Below are positions 7,469 to 15,799 of a DNA stretch of 34,551 nt, one piece after another. The DNA is from a virus. The notes beneath the pieces were generated by a model. That model was given only the letters and a program-made list of their open reading frames with translations. It was not told where the DNA came from and made no database searches. The stretch's first letter is position 1, and each line of letters opens with the position of its first letter. A program made the position numbers and the translations under genes. The stretch lies in IMG/VR virus record IMGVR_UViG_3300034104_002007, positions 1 through 34,551 of that record. The stretch is one strand, 5' to 3'.

Positions 7469-7476
7469 TATTTATA
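7469..7476 (+). promoter_or_regulatory. TATTTATA putative late promoter for the sheath gene
   Basis: Plus-strand TATTTATA, 33 bases before the sheath ATG, followed by a long A-rich leader without a Shine-Dalgarno sequence. The tail tube gene has the same element at almost the same distance (32 bases). Confidence 0.5.
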
Positions 7477-7509
7477 ATAAAAAATAAAAAAATAAAACAA
7501 TAGAAAAAA

Positions 7510-10500
7510 ATGGCAACTAACAGTAAAGTATTCGTATCACCAGGTGTTTATACTTCAGAGGTAGATTTAAGCTTTGTAGCACAAAGTGTTGGCGTTACAA
7601 CTCTTGGGGTTGTTGGTGAGACTTTAAAAGGTCCAGCATTCGAACCAATTTTTGTAAGAAACTTTGATGAATTTCAAACATATTTTGGTGGTACATCCCC
7701 AACTAAATTTATTAACACACAAATACCTAAGTATGAAGCGGCATATATTGCAAAATCTTACTTACAACAATCAAATCAATTATTTGTTACTAGAATTCTA
7801 GGTTTGTCTGGTTATGACGCAGGACCTTCTTGGTCTATTAAAACAGTCGCAAATGTTGATCCGGCAACAATAGATGTTTGGTGTTTAAGCGGCGAAACAT
7901 TCCTTTGTGATTTTAATTGTACTTCAGCTTATACTTCAGATTTTGTTGTAAACTTTACTGGTTGTACTGAATCACAAGATACTATAGTTTATGAAAGTTT
8001 TTTTCCGACTGTAATTCAAAATATTATAGATGAACAAAATCAACAATTTGATGGTTCATCAGTTACATTAAATGAAGGAATTAAAGATTTAATTTTTAAC
8101 GTTATTACAGACGCTGACCCAACAATGGCCGAAGATGAATACATTTCAATTTTTGGTAGTGTTGATGGGACGGATTATTCTGGTGTAACGACATTAGGGT
8201 TTACAGCACAAACAAACTTCTTTGATGTTCCAAATGTTGTTTTTACCGCAAATACTTTAAGTAATTCAGCAAACGATCCTTGGTTTTATGCTTTATTTGA
8301 CCCAACTGGAAATGGTAATTATACTGGATACTCTTTTTGGTCTATTGTACAAGGAGTTCAGTCAATAACACCCACTAGTTTAGTTGGTCCTTTATCTAAT
8401 GTTTTAACATTAACAAGTTCACAAGCACCAGGTTCATTTCTTTTAAGTGCTAGAATTGCCCCAGGTTCAGTTGTTGTTGAGTTTTGCTTGATTGGTTTAA
8501 CTCCAGTCCCAAGTGATATTACATTAACGTTTGACGTTACTTTAGGTGTGTCTAGTGGTTTACCGATAGTGTTTAGTGACTCTGTTACAATTTTAGATGG
8601 TGCTATTTCTGGTTGTTCTTATGTAACATTACCAGATGAGGATTACGGAAGATTAAATGGTATGGCTAGCATTAGTAATTTAGTTTCAAGTGACCCTCTT
8701 ATTTTAGACCCAAATAGTATTACTTTTGAATATGATTTTATTTGTGAACCTATCGTTCCAACTCCAACAGTTACCCCTGTTCCACCAGATAATAACTTAT
8801 GTTATTCTGGAAGTGTTGTTGGTAAAATTTATTATTATACTGGAAATACGTTTACAGATTATGATGATGTTGTTGTTGCAACTTTAAGATCAAGAGGTAT
8901 TGCAACTTACGCCGATAGTAATGTACCAACATATGAGGTAACAGGTCTTACAGATGTTTCTTTAACTATGACTGGTGCTTATTCAGCCGTAACTAAAGAC
9001 CCATACGCAACATTCCTTGTAAATGCAACAAATTCAGGTGGTGTTAATTTTTCTTTTGAAACTTCTTTTAGTACTAGTGATGCTGAATATGTTTCTAAAG
9101 TATTTGGAACTTCCAACTTTGCAAAACCTAAAGCAACCGTTCCATTATTCCTAGAGGAAAGATTCCAAGCGTTTTTAAACTATGCTTACAAAAAAGGATA
9201 TATTAGAGGTTTAAGTTCAGACTTAATCGCACTTGACTCGGCACAATCTGAAAGTACAACTTCAATTGGTTGGTACTTGGATAGATACCAAACACCATCA
9301 TCTCCTTGGGTTGTTTCAGAACTTCGTGGTAATAAAGTTTTTGATTTGTTTAAATTCTATACCGTTGCCGATGGTAATTCTGCAAATACAAATGTTAAAG
9401 TTTCAATTTTTGATATTTCTTTTGCTAACGGAACTTTTAGCGTGTTGGTTAGAGATTATTTTGATTCGGACGCTAACCCTACAGTTTTAGAAAAATTCAC
9501 AAACTGTTCTATGGATCCATCACAAAACAACTTTGTTGCTAAAAAGATTGGTACTTTAGATGGTGAATATCAATTAAACTCTAAATTTATTATGGTTGAA
9601 ATGAATGAGGACGCACCAGTTGATGCACTTCCTTGTGGTTTTGATGGGTATACATTTAGAGAGTATGCTGGTGCTAAACCACCATACCCAATTTATAAAA
9701 CAAAATATAATTTCCCAGGTGAAGTTATTTGGAATCCACCGTTTGGTTTATCAACAGGTGGTGACAACACAACTTTGAGTTCTGGTGATAATGTAAGACG
9801 TACTTATTTAGGGTTTTCAAATCAATTAGGCTATGATTCTGATTTCTTTGAGTATGTTGGAAAACAAAACCCATTAACGTCTTGTGATTTAGATGGTTCT
9901 AATTGGAATTATAAAACTAGAGGTTTCCATATGGATAAGAATGCTTCTGGTATTACAATCAATGGAAACTTTGTAAGTAGTGGCGACCCTAGATTCTTTG
10001 TTGGTGACGCAACATTCTCAACTGAACCTACAAATGATACTAGTCCTTACTATAGATTGTTCTCAAGAAAATATACTTTGTTTGTTCAAGGCGGTTTTGA
10101 CGGATGGGACATTTATAGAGAATATAGAACAAATGGTGATAGATATGTACTTGGACGTACTGGATTCTTAAATGGTGCTTGTGCAACTGACAGATATCCA
10201 ACCGCAACTGGATGGGGTGCGTTTAAACAAATTTCTGTTGGCGATGGAACAAGAGACTATGGAAATACAGATTACTATGCTTATTTATTAGGTGTTAGAA
10301 CATTTGCAAACCCAGAAGCTGTTAATATCAACGTATTTGCAACTCCAGGTATAGACTATGTAAATAATAGCGATTTAGTTGAGGCTACAATTGATATGAT
10401 TGAGTACGAAAGAGCTGACTCTTTATATATCACAACTAGTCCTGATTATAACTTATTCTTACCAACAACAACTGGTACTGACGGATTAATTTACCCTCAA

Positions 10501-11157
10501 GAAGCTGTTGACAACTTGGAAGAAACAGGGATTGACTCAAACTATACCGCAACATATTACCCTTGGGTATTAACAAGAGATAGTGTAAACAATACACAAA
10601 TCTACATTCCAGCAACGGCTGAAGTTACAAGAAACTTGGCACTTACTGACAACATCGCATTCCCTTGGTTTGCGGCGGCTGGTTACACTCGTGGTTTGGT
10701 TAATGCGATTAAAGCTCGTAAGAAGTTGACACAAGAAGATAGAGATACTTTATATCAAGGAAGAATTAACCCAATTGCAACATTCTCTGATGTGGGTACT
10801 GTAATTTGGGGTAATAAGACACTTCAAATTAGAGAGTCCGCTCTTGATAGAATCAACGTAAGAAGATTGTTACTACAAGCTCGTAAATTGATTTCTGCGG
10901 TGTCTGTAAGATTGTTGTTTGATCAAAATGATGAACAAGTACGTCAAGACTTTTTAAATGCTGTAAACCCAATTTTGGATTCAATTAGAAGAGATAGAGG
11001 TTTATATGACTTTAGAGTTACTGTGTCTTCTGATACGGCTGATTTAGATAGAAACCAAATGACAGGTAAAATTTATATCAAACCAACACGTTCACTAGAA
11101 TTTATAGATATTACATTCTATATCACACCAACTGGTGCATCGTTTGAGGATATTTAA
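7510..11157 (+). CDS. gp18: Contractile tail sheath protein (gp18-like), enlarged
   Basis: A 1215-residue sheath subunit; T4 gp18 is about 660. The N-terminus VFVSPGVYTSEVDLS and the region FDEFQTYFGG are classic sheath features. The C-terminal 250 residues are the conserved core: FPWFAAAGYTRGLVNA, QGRINPIATF, WGNKTLQ, SALDRINVRRLL, then the final strands TGKIYIKPTRSLEFIDI. This protein polymerises around the tube and contracts to drive infection. The extra length lies mainly between about residues 115 and 450, a Ser/Thr/Gly-rich beta region that includes several cysteines and a Pro/Thr linker PTPTVTPVPP near residue 415. Core-like sequence resumes at VVVATLRSRG (about 455). The insertion probably decorates the sheath surface. 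A terminator follows directly. The family call is firm. Confidence 0.93.
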   Translation: MATNSKVFVSPGVYTSEVDLSFVAQSVGVTTLGVVGETLKGPAFEPIFVRNFDEFQTYFGGTSPTKFINTQIPKYEAAYIAKSYLQQSNQLFVTRILGLSGYDAGPSWSIKTVANVDPATIDVWCLSGETFLCDFNCTSAYTSDFVVNFTGCTESQDTIVYESFFPTVIQNIIDEQNQQFDGSSVTLNEGIKDLIFNVITDADPTMAEDEYISIFGSVDGTDYSGVTTLGFTAQTNFFDVPNVVFTANTLSNSANDPWFYALFDPTGNGNYTGYSFWSIVQGVQSITPTSLVGPLSNVLTLTSSQAPGSFLLSARIAPGSVVVEFCLIGLTPVPSDITLTFDVTLGVSSGLPIVFSDSVTILDGAISGCSYVTLPDEDYGRLNGMASISNLVSSDPLILDPNSITFEYDFICEPIVPTPTVTPVPPDNNLCYSGSVVGKIYYYTGNTFTDYDDVVVATLRSRGIATYADSNVPTYEVTGLTDVSLTMTGAYSAVTKDPYATFLVNATNSGGVNFSFETSFSTSDAEYVSKVFGTSNFAKPKATVPLFLEERFQAFLNYAYKKGYIRGLSSDLIALDSAQSESTTSIGWYLDRYQTPSSPWVVSELRGNKVFDLFKFYTVADGNSANTNVKVSIFDISFANGTFSVLVRDYFDSDANPTVLEKFTNCSMDPSQNNFVAKKIGTLDGEYQLNSKFIMVEMNEDAPVDALPCGFDGYTFREYAGAKPPYPIYKTKYNFPGEVIWNPPFGLSTGGDNTTLSSGDNVRRTYLGFSNQLGYDSDFFEYVGKQNPLTSCDLDGSNWNYKTRGFHMDKNASGITINGNFVSSGDPRFFVGDATFSTEPTNDTSPYYRLFSRKYTLFVQGGFDGWDIYREYRTNGDRYVLGRTGFLNGACATDRYPTATGWGAFKQISVGDGTRDYGNTDYYAYLLGVRTFANPEAVNINVFATPGIDYVNNSDLVEATIDMIEYERADSLYITTSPDYNLFLPTTTGTDGLIYPQEAVDNLEETGIDSNYTATYYPWVLTRDSVNNTQIYIPATAEVTRNLALTDNIAFPWFAAAGYTRGLVNAIKARKKLTQEDRDTLYQGRINPIATFSDVGTVIWGNKTLQIRESALDRINVRRLLLQARKLISAVSVRLLFDQNDEQVRQDFLNAVNPILDSIRRDRGLYDFRVTVSSDTADLDRNQMTGKIYIKPTRSLEFIDITFYITPTGASFEDI

Positions 11158-11183
11158 TATTAATTTTTTTTAAATGTCAATAG

Positions 11184-11212
11184 AACCCCCTAAAAAAATT
11201 GGGGGTTTTTTT
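11184..11212 (+). terminator. Rho-independent terminator after the sheath gene
   Basis: AACCCCC pairs with GGGGGTT around a ten-base A-rich loop and is followed by a T run, 27 bases past the sheath stop. It should limit readthrough of the highly expressed sheath mRNA into the next gene, which has its own promoter-like element. Confidence 0.85.
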
Positions 11213-11240
11213 GTATATCTAGAATTTATTTTTAACTTTG

Positions 11241-11248
11241 TATTTATT
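11241..11248 (+). promoter_or_regulatory. TATTTATT putative promoter for the HAD-like gene
   Basis: Plus-strand TATTTATT, 10 bases before the ATG at 11259. It overlaps an in-frame upstream TTG (11238), a further reason to prefer the ATG as start. Confidence 0.4.
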
Positions 11249-11258
11249 AAATGAAATT

Positions 11259-12170
11259 ATGTTACACAAAAAAATTGTAAAAGAAATTGTTGACGAGATG
11301 TTGATTGAACAAAAACTACGTATTCTCGTTGAAAAAAATCTTCGTGTTTATATGAAAGATTGGGATGATAATATCCTATTTATGCCAACCAAAATTAAAA
11401 TGGATTATAATGACAAGGGCAATTGGATACCAGTAGATGTATCTACAGAAGATTTTGCAAGACTTAGAACTCACCCCAATTATAGATTAAGAGATAATAA
11501 CCCAGAGGAAGCTTTCAGAGACTTCAAAGAATCCGAACCATTTTTTAGAGATATTAAATGGGCTATACAAAGAAAAAGATTTGCCCCAAGTGCTCAAAAA
11601 TTTAAAGAGGCTTTGTATTATGCCGGACCATTTGCAATAAATACTGCTCGTGGACATAAACCAAGTGATTTAAAGAAAGGTGTTATGTTGTTTATTGATA
11701 TGACATTCACCAAGAAACAAAAAAAGGAAATGATTAAAAACATTATTAATTCTTTTATAGACGAAAAAAGATTTAATAACTATTTTTTTTCAAAGCTAAA
11801 TGAATTAGATTATAACCAAATTATAGAATTATATTTAGACGAAAAAGGAGAATATTATTCAGTGTCTTCAGATGAATTTGGTAAAAAGTTTGGTTTAGAC
11901 GTAAAAGGAAGTGCCGCAAACCCAGAACACGCAAAAAAAGTTGCTATTTTAAATTTTGTTAAAACAATCTGGAGTGATATGGATTATTGGGTTAATAGTG
12001 GACACAAAACAATTTCATTTGGTTTTTCAGATGATGATACCAGAAATGTAAAAGCAGCGGTAGAGTTCATTAAAAACGAATTATCTATTCAATACCCAGA
12101 AATTCATTTTGTTGTATATGATACATCAGATAATGAAACTAAAAAAATTGTTATAAGTAAAAAGAATTAA
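11259..12170 (+). CDS. HAD-superfamily phosphatase-like protein
   Basis: A 303-residue protein starting at ATG 11259; a TTG seven codons upstream is in frame but lies over the promoter-like motif. Haloacid-dehalogenase motifs are visible in order: motif I D34-W-D36-D-N-I-L, motif II with T129 in INTARGH, a motif III lysine at K226/K227, and motif IV FGFSDDD (254-260). D34 would be the nucleophile and D36 the acid/base. The region between motifs I and II and the helical stretch at 150-200 look like a cap or insertion. The first 30 residues form a charged amphipathic helix (KIVKEIVDEMLIEQ) that could be a targeting leader. It lies between sheath and tube with its own promoter-like element and a terminator before it. 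The substrate cannot be told from the sequence; a nucleotide or protein phosphate is possible. Confidence 0.65.
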   Translation: MLHKKIVKEIVDEMLIEQKLRILVEKNLRVYMKDWDDNILFMPTKIKMDYNDKGNWIPVDVSTEDFARLRTHPNYRLRDNNPEEAFRDFKESEPFFRDIKWAIQRKRFAPSAQKFKEALYYAGPFAINTARGHKPSDLKKGVMLFIDMTFTKKQKKEMIKNIINSFIDEKRFNNYFFSKLNELDYNQIIELYLDEKGEYYSVSSDEFGKKFGLDVKGSAANPEHAKKVAILNFVKTIWSDMDYWVNSGHKTISFGFSDDDTRNVKAAVEFIKNELSIQYPEIHFVVYDTSDNETKKIVISKKN

Positions 12171-12292
12171 AAAATACTTATTAGTTATTATTAATATTAA
12201 AATAGAATTAAATATTATTAATTAAGTAACTTATATATAATATATAATTTTAAAAAAAATAAAAGTAAATAGAAAAATTTTCATTAGGTCTA

Positions 12293-12300
12293 TATTTATA
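12293..12300 (+). promoter_or_regulatory. TATTTATA putative late promoter for the tail tube gene
   Basis: Plus-strand TATTTATA, 32 bases before the tube ATG, at the end of a 162-base AT-rich gap (12171-12332) in which I see no gene or other structure. Confidence 0.5.
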
Positions 12301-12332
12301 ATTAAAATAAACAATAATTTAAAATTATAACT

Positions 12333-12821
12333 ATGGCTGATTTATTAATGAAAATGCCTATCCCGTATGAACCAAAAAGACAGAATAGGTTTATCTTACG
12401 ATTTCCATCTAGTCTAGGTATCAACGAATGGTTTGTTGAAAGCGCTTCTAGACCGTCAATTAAAATTGGTTCAACTGAAATACCCTTTTTAAATACATCA
12501 ACTTATGTTGCGGGAAGATTTAACTGGGAAGAGATTTCTGTTAAATTTAGAGACCCAATTGGACCTTCAGCTTCTCAAGCCCTTATGGAGTGGGTACGTT
12601 TGTGTGCCGAGTCTGTTACTGGTCGTATGGGTTATGCCGCAGGTTACAAAAAGAATGTAGATCTAGAGATGTTAGACCCAACTGGTGTTGTTGTAGAAAA
12701 ATGGATTTTAGAAGGATGTTTTTTAACTTCTGTAAACTTTGGTTCATTAGCTTACAATCAAGACGCTCTAGCCGACATTACAGGTTCATTAAGAATGGAT
12801 CGTTGTATCTTGGTGTACTAA
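12333..12821 (+). CDS. gp19: Tail tube protein (gp19-like)
   Basis: A 162-residue protein of the size of T4 gp19 (163). It carries the tube-family layout: an N-terminal strand PKRQNRFILRFPSSLGI, the SASRPSIKIGSTEIPFLN segment, GRFNWEEISVKFRDP, a helix with ALMEWVRLCAE, a GYAAGYKKNVDLEMLDPTG strand and a final EGCFLTSVNFG...ITGSLRMDRC region. Hexamers of this protein stack inside the sheath as the DNA channel. It has its own promoter-like element and a terminator, consistent with the high copy number needed. The call is firm. Confidence 0.92.
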   Translation: MADLLMKMPIPYEPKRQNRFILRFPSSLGINEWFVESASRPSIKIGSTEIPFLNTSTYVAGRFNWEEISVKFRDPIGPSASQALMEWVRLCAESVTGRMGYAAGYKKNVDLEMLDPTGVVVEKWILEGCFLTSVNFGSLAYNQDALADITGSLRMDRCILVY

Positions 12822-12852
12822 TTTAGAAACAAAATATTATTTTATATTCAAG

Positions 12853-12882
12853 TCCCCAAACTTTGGTATTGGGGATTTTTTT
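12853..12882 (+). terminator. Rho-independent terminator after the tail tube gene
   Basis: TCCCCAA pairs with TTGGGGA around a nine-base loop, followed by seven T. It lies about 30 bases after the tube stop. Confidence 0.85.
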
Positions 12883-12941
12883 GTGTTATAAAAAATTATT
12901 ACCGAATTTTATACAAACATTTACAAAAAACATAAGTAAAG

Positions 12942-12953
12942 TATTTTTATAAT
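12942..12953 (+). promoter_or_regulatory. Degenerate promoter-like TATTTTTATAAT before the tail assembly gene
   Basis: This resembles the recurrent TATTTATA element with two extra T, or alternatively a TATAAT -10 box; it lies about 11 bases before the ATG at 12965. Since a terminator lies just upstream, a promoter is expected here. Confidence 0.35.
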
Positions 12954-12964
12954 AAAAAGAAAAT

Positions 12965-13729
12965 ATGGATGCAAATGTAAATGAGATTGGTCAAATGAAT
13001 TTTAATTTACCACACGACGTTGTTATGTTGCCGTCAAAGGGTAAATTCTATAAATCAAAAAAGAAAAGTGTCAAAGTTGGTTATTTAACAGCTAATGACG
13101 AAAACATACTAGCTAATCTAAATTTTTCAAAATCTGTTAAGGAGTCTATTGTACTTCCTTTGCTTAGAAACAAACTATACGAACCAGATTTAAGACCAGA
13201 GGAATTACTTGATGGTGACTTGGAAGCCTTATTAATCTTTTTAAGAAACACGTCTTTTGGTCCAGAATATCTAATTGAGGTTATTGACCCAAAAACAGAA
13301 AAACCATTTTCTACAACTATATTATTAGACGAATTAAATATAGTCCAATCACCAAACGAACCAAACGAAGAAGGTTTATTTACAACGACTCTACCTAGAA
13401 GTGGTGCCGATGTTAAGTTAAAACTTCTTAACCTAAAAGAACAAATGGAACTTGATGACCTTATTGCAAATTATCCAGCAGGTAGAATGGCACCATCCGC
13501 AACATTAAGATTACAAAGAAATATTGTTGAACTAAATGGTAGTAGAGATGGTGGGGAAATAGCAAAGTTTATTGAACAAATGCCGATTATGGATTCAAAG
13601 CACATCAAAAAAGTCTTAAATGATAATGAACCTAGATTAGATTTATCTAAAAATGTAATAGCCCCGTCTGGAGAAAAAGTGAACGTAAGTATCGCTTTTG
13701 GGGTGGAATTTTTTCGGCCTTTCTTCTGA
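12965..13729 (+). CDS. Baseplate hub/tail assembly protein (gp26-like), short zero-frame product
   Basis: A 254-residue protein with the opening seen in gp26-type baseplate hub/tail assembly proteins of T4-like phages: LPSKGKFYK then VGYLTANDENIL, followed by a helix-rich part (LLDGDLEALLIFLRNTSFG) and a beta domain. It sits directly before the tape measure gene, where many tailed phages encode a tail assembly chaperone made in two lengths by ribosomal frameshifting. The zero frame stops at TGA 13727-13729, a few codons after the run TTTTTTCGG (13709-13717). A +1 shift there continues for 50 residues to 13868. The zero-frame end RPFF is unconserved-looking. The name is by resemblance; chaperone function is inferred from position and frameshift. 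Confidence 0.7.
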   Translation: MDANVNEIGQMNFNLPHDVVMLPSKGKFYKSKKKSVKVGYLTANDENILANLNFSKSVKESIVLPLLRNKLYEPDLRPEELLDGDLEALLIFLRNTSFGPEYLIEVIDPKTEKPFSTTILLDELNIVQSPNEPNEEGLFTTTLPRSGADVKLKLLNLKEQMELDDLIANYPAGRMAPSATLRLQRNIVELNGSRDGGEIAKFIEQMPIMDSKHIKKVLNDNEPRLDLSKNVIAPSGEKVNVSIAFGVEFFRPFF

Positions 13730-13868
13730 ACATAGGAAATATTTACTTGACGAATTTTATATACTAGCAAAAATCCTCCGAACACAATATAGTGAGTTCC
13801 TAACATTACCAACATATATCAGACGTTTTTTAATTGATAAGATTATTGAAGAAAATAAAAAACGATAA
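13713..13868 (+). CDS. Frameshift extension of the tail assembly protein (+1 frame)
   Basis: In the +1 frame relative to the gp26-like gene, coding sequence continues through the stop, reading FFGLSSEHRKYLLDEFYIL and then a helix-rich tail with LPTYIRRFLIDKIIEE, ending TAA at 13866-13868. It has no start codon or leader of its own and fills the otherwise empty gap to the tape measure gene. The tail resembles the C-terminal part of gp51/GT-type chaperones (LP..RR..I..II). A slip of the Phe tRNA from TTT to TTC (13712-13715), with a rare-looking CGG waiting in the A site, would give a 300-residue fusion. A sequencing indel is the main alternative. Confidence 0.65.
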   Translation, partial: FGLSSEHRKYLLDEFYILAKILRTQYSEFLTLPTYIRRFLIDKIIEENKKR

Positions 13869-13873
13869 TTTTA

Positions 13874-13881
13874 TATTTATC
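13874..13881 (+). promoter_or_regulatory. TATTTATC putative promoter for the tape measure gene
   Basis: Plus-strand TATTTATC, 17 bases before the ATG at 13899 and just past the end of the frameshift extension. Confidence 0.4.
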
Positions 13882-13898
13882 AATAAAACACATTAGGT

Positions 13899-15752
13899 AT
13901 GTTTATGGGTACAGTTGTAACGAGCTCAAAAGATGAAAAGGACGCTCAAGTTGGAATGTCGGAAGATAAGAGTCTTGATTTATCTGGAAATTTAGGTAAA
14001 ATCTTAAGCGGACAAGAAAGTATTTTAAAAGTTCTAGCTGGCGCCGCAAAAGAAAACCTTGGTGGTACCGCACTCCTTAACGCAACAAAATCACTCAATG
14101 AAGAAGCATATAGATTAGCCAGAAGTCTTGGTGTTTCTAGTCAAAGAACGCGGGAATTAACTGTTAGTGTTGCTGACGCAATACCAGAATTTGTTGCAAT
14201 AGGTTTAGAAGTTGGGGACGCCGGAAGAGCAATGTCCGGATTGTATGAAGCCTTTAATACAAATCTTTTTATTGGGAAAGACGCACTTACCGAATTTGCG
14301 GCAACAGCAAAAGTAACTGGTGTGGAACAAAAAACATTAGCCGTAAATTTTAGAGATGTTGGTGTTAGTGTTGCAGGTATTGGACCTAAAATGAGAGAAG
14401 TTACTAGAATTGCACAACAAGCTGGTGTCACAGTAAAAGCCGTTTCAGACGCCGTGGTGACCAACCTAGACAAAATGAATTTATATAATTTTGAAGGTGG
14501 CATTAAAGGTCTTGCAAAAATGGCAGCACAAGCCTCTAGACTTGGAATTTCTATGGAGGGCGTTTTTGGTGTTGTGGATAAAGTTTTTAATCCAGAAGGT
14601 GCAATAAATATGGCCGCAGCACTCCAAAGACTAGGAGTAACAACAAGTGATTTATTAGACCCTTTAAGACTAATGGATTTATCTCAAAATGACCCAACAG
14701 AATTACAAAATCAAATGGTTAATATGACAAAAGAATTTGTTAGATTTAATAAAGAAACAAAATCATTTGAAATACTACCAGGGGCAAAAAGAAGACTAAA
14801 TGAGATTGGTGCTGCTATGGGTTACAACAATGGTGAACTACAAAAAATGGCAATTAATGCCGCAAATTTTGATGCTAAACTCCAACAAATAAGAATGCCC
14901 GACATCCCAATTAATGAAGAAACCAGAAATCTTATTGCGACAATGGCTCAAATGAATGAGAATGGAATTGCCGAAGTTAGGGTTGCTCAAGTTGATGCAC
15001 AAGGAAACTTAACTGGTGAATATGATACTGTTGCGGCACAAAATTTAACACAACAACAAATTGAAAGATTACAAAAACAACAATTATCTGAAGGAGCAAC
15101 AATGTCAGACATAGCTGTTGACCAATTAGATGAATTAAGAAAATTAAACACAAAAATGAATGAGTTTATAATGGCTCAAAAATATGGTACTGCGTCTAGT
15201 AATTTCTTTTCAGGGACGTATACTAAAGGTTTAAGAGGTTTGACAAAAGTATTTGAAGAATCACCAGCTGGTTCAGAAACTGCTAACACTTCTAAAACAT
15301 ACCGAACAGGAATAGATAATTTAAATTTTAATTTTAAAGATATTATAAATAAAGGTGGGGAGGTGATAGAAAAAATATTAGCAGGCATTTATACAAAAGT
15401 GGCTAATTTTTCACCAGCAGACGTAATGAATGTTGGTAAAAATCTTGGAAATACCATTAAAAATATACCATATAAACCTGGGGATTATAATAACATTTAT
15501 TCGTATAACACCCCAAAATCAAATGTTGAACACTCTGGTACAATCAAACAAGAAATAGACATAAAAGTTGATTTTAGTGATGTCGCAATGTTAGATCCTG
15601 AAATGAAAAAGATTGCTGGAAACACATTTATGAGATTAATTGAAGAAACTGGGTTTCAAAACAAGTTTAAAGAAAATCAAAATAAAACTTTTAATAAACC
15701 GAATGAACCAACAAATATATTAACCGAATATGAAAGAGGATCTGCAACTTAA
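13899..15752 (+). CDS. Tail tape measure protein (gp29-like position)
   Basis: A 617-residue, largely helical protein rich in Ala, Gly and short hydrophobics, close to T4 gp29 (590). Residues 25-330 show the typical tape-measure pattern: repeated small-residue helices such as LAGAAKENLGG, RLARSLGVSSQRTRELT and FEGGIKGLAKMAAQASRLG. A Gln-rich stretch (LTQQQIERLQKQQ) and a more polar C-terminus with strands IKQEIDIKVDFSD follow. It lies inside the tube and sets its length before ejection. The gene follows the frameshifting assembly gene, the classic arrangement. A second ATG (13905, third codon) could be the true start. The call is by composition, size and position. Confidence 0.75.
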   Translation: MFMGTVVTSSKDEKDAQVGMSEDKSLDLSGNLGKILSGQESILKVLAGAAKENLGGTALLNATKSLNEEAYRLARSLGVSSQRTRELTVSVADAIPEFVAIGLEVGDAGRAMSGLYEAFNTNLFIGKDALTEFAATAKVTGVEQKTLAVNFRDVGVSVAGIGPKMREVTRIAQQAGVTVKAVSDAVVTNLDKMNLYNFEGGIKGLAKMAAQASRLGISMEGVFGVVDKVFNPEGAINMAAALQRLGVTTSDLLDPLRLMDLSQNDPTELQNQMVNMTKEFVRFNKETKSFEILPGAKRRLNEIGAAMGYNNGELQKMAINAANFDAKLQQIRMPDIPINEETRNLIATMAQMNENGIAEVRVAQVDAQGNLTGEYDTVAAQNLTQQQIERLQKQQLSEGATMSDIAVDQLDELRKLNTKMNEFIMAQKYGTASSNFFSGTYTKGLRGLTKVFEESPAGSETANTSKTYRTGIDNLNFNFKDIINKGGEVIEKILAGIYTKVANFSPADVMNVGKNLGNTIKNIPYKPGDYNNIYSYNTPKSNVEHSGTIKQEIDIKVDFSDVAMLDPEMKKIAGNTFMRLIEETGFQNKFKENQNKTFNKPNEPTNILTEYERGSAT

Positions 15753-15774
15753 TTAAAAAAAAACTCTTTTGAGT

Positions 15775-15782
15775 TATTTATA
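15775..15782 (+). promoter_or_regulatory. TATTTATA putative promoter for the 1657-aa baseplate gene
   Basis: Plus-strand TATTTATA, 17 bases before the ATG at 15800, directly followed by TATAAATA. Confidence 0.4.
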
Positions 15783-15799
15783 TATAAATAAAATTTTAT

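Noticed and set aside
11238-11258. TTG start extending the HAD-like gene by seven codons
   Set aside because: The TTG overlaps a TATTTATT element and the following ATG at 11259 has a usual A-rich leader.
13471-13815. 114-aa minus-strand open frame over the frameshift region
   Set aside because: Antisense to the gp26-like gene and its +1 extension; no recognisable features and no leader signal.
14141-14503. 120-aa minus-strand open frame within the tape measure gene
   Set aside because: Shadow of an Ala/Val-rich coding region; hydrophobic translation is a by-product of the sense codons.
15761-15779. Small hairpin AACTC-TTTT-GAGTT before the 1657-aa gene
   Set aside because: Only five base pairs and no T run; it overlaps the promoter-like element, so a terminator call is not justified.
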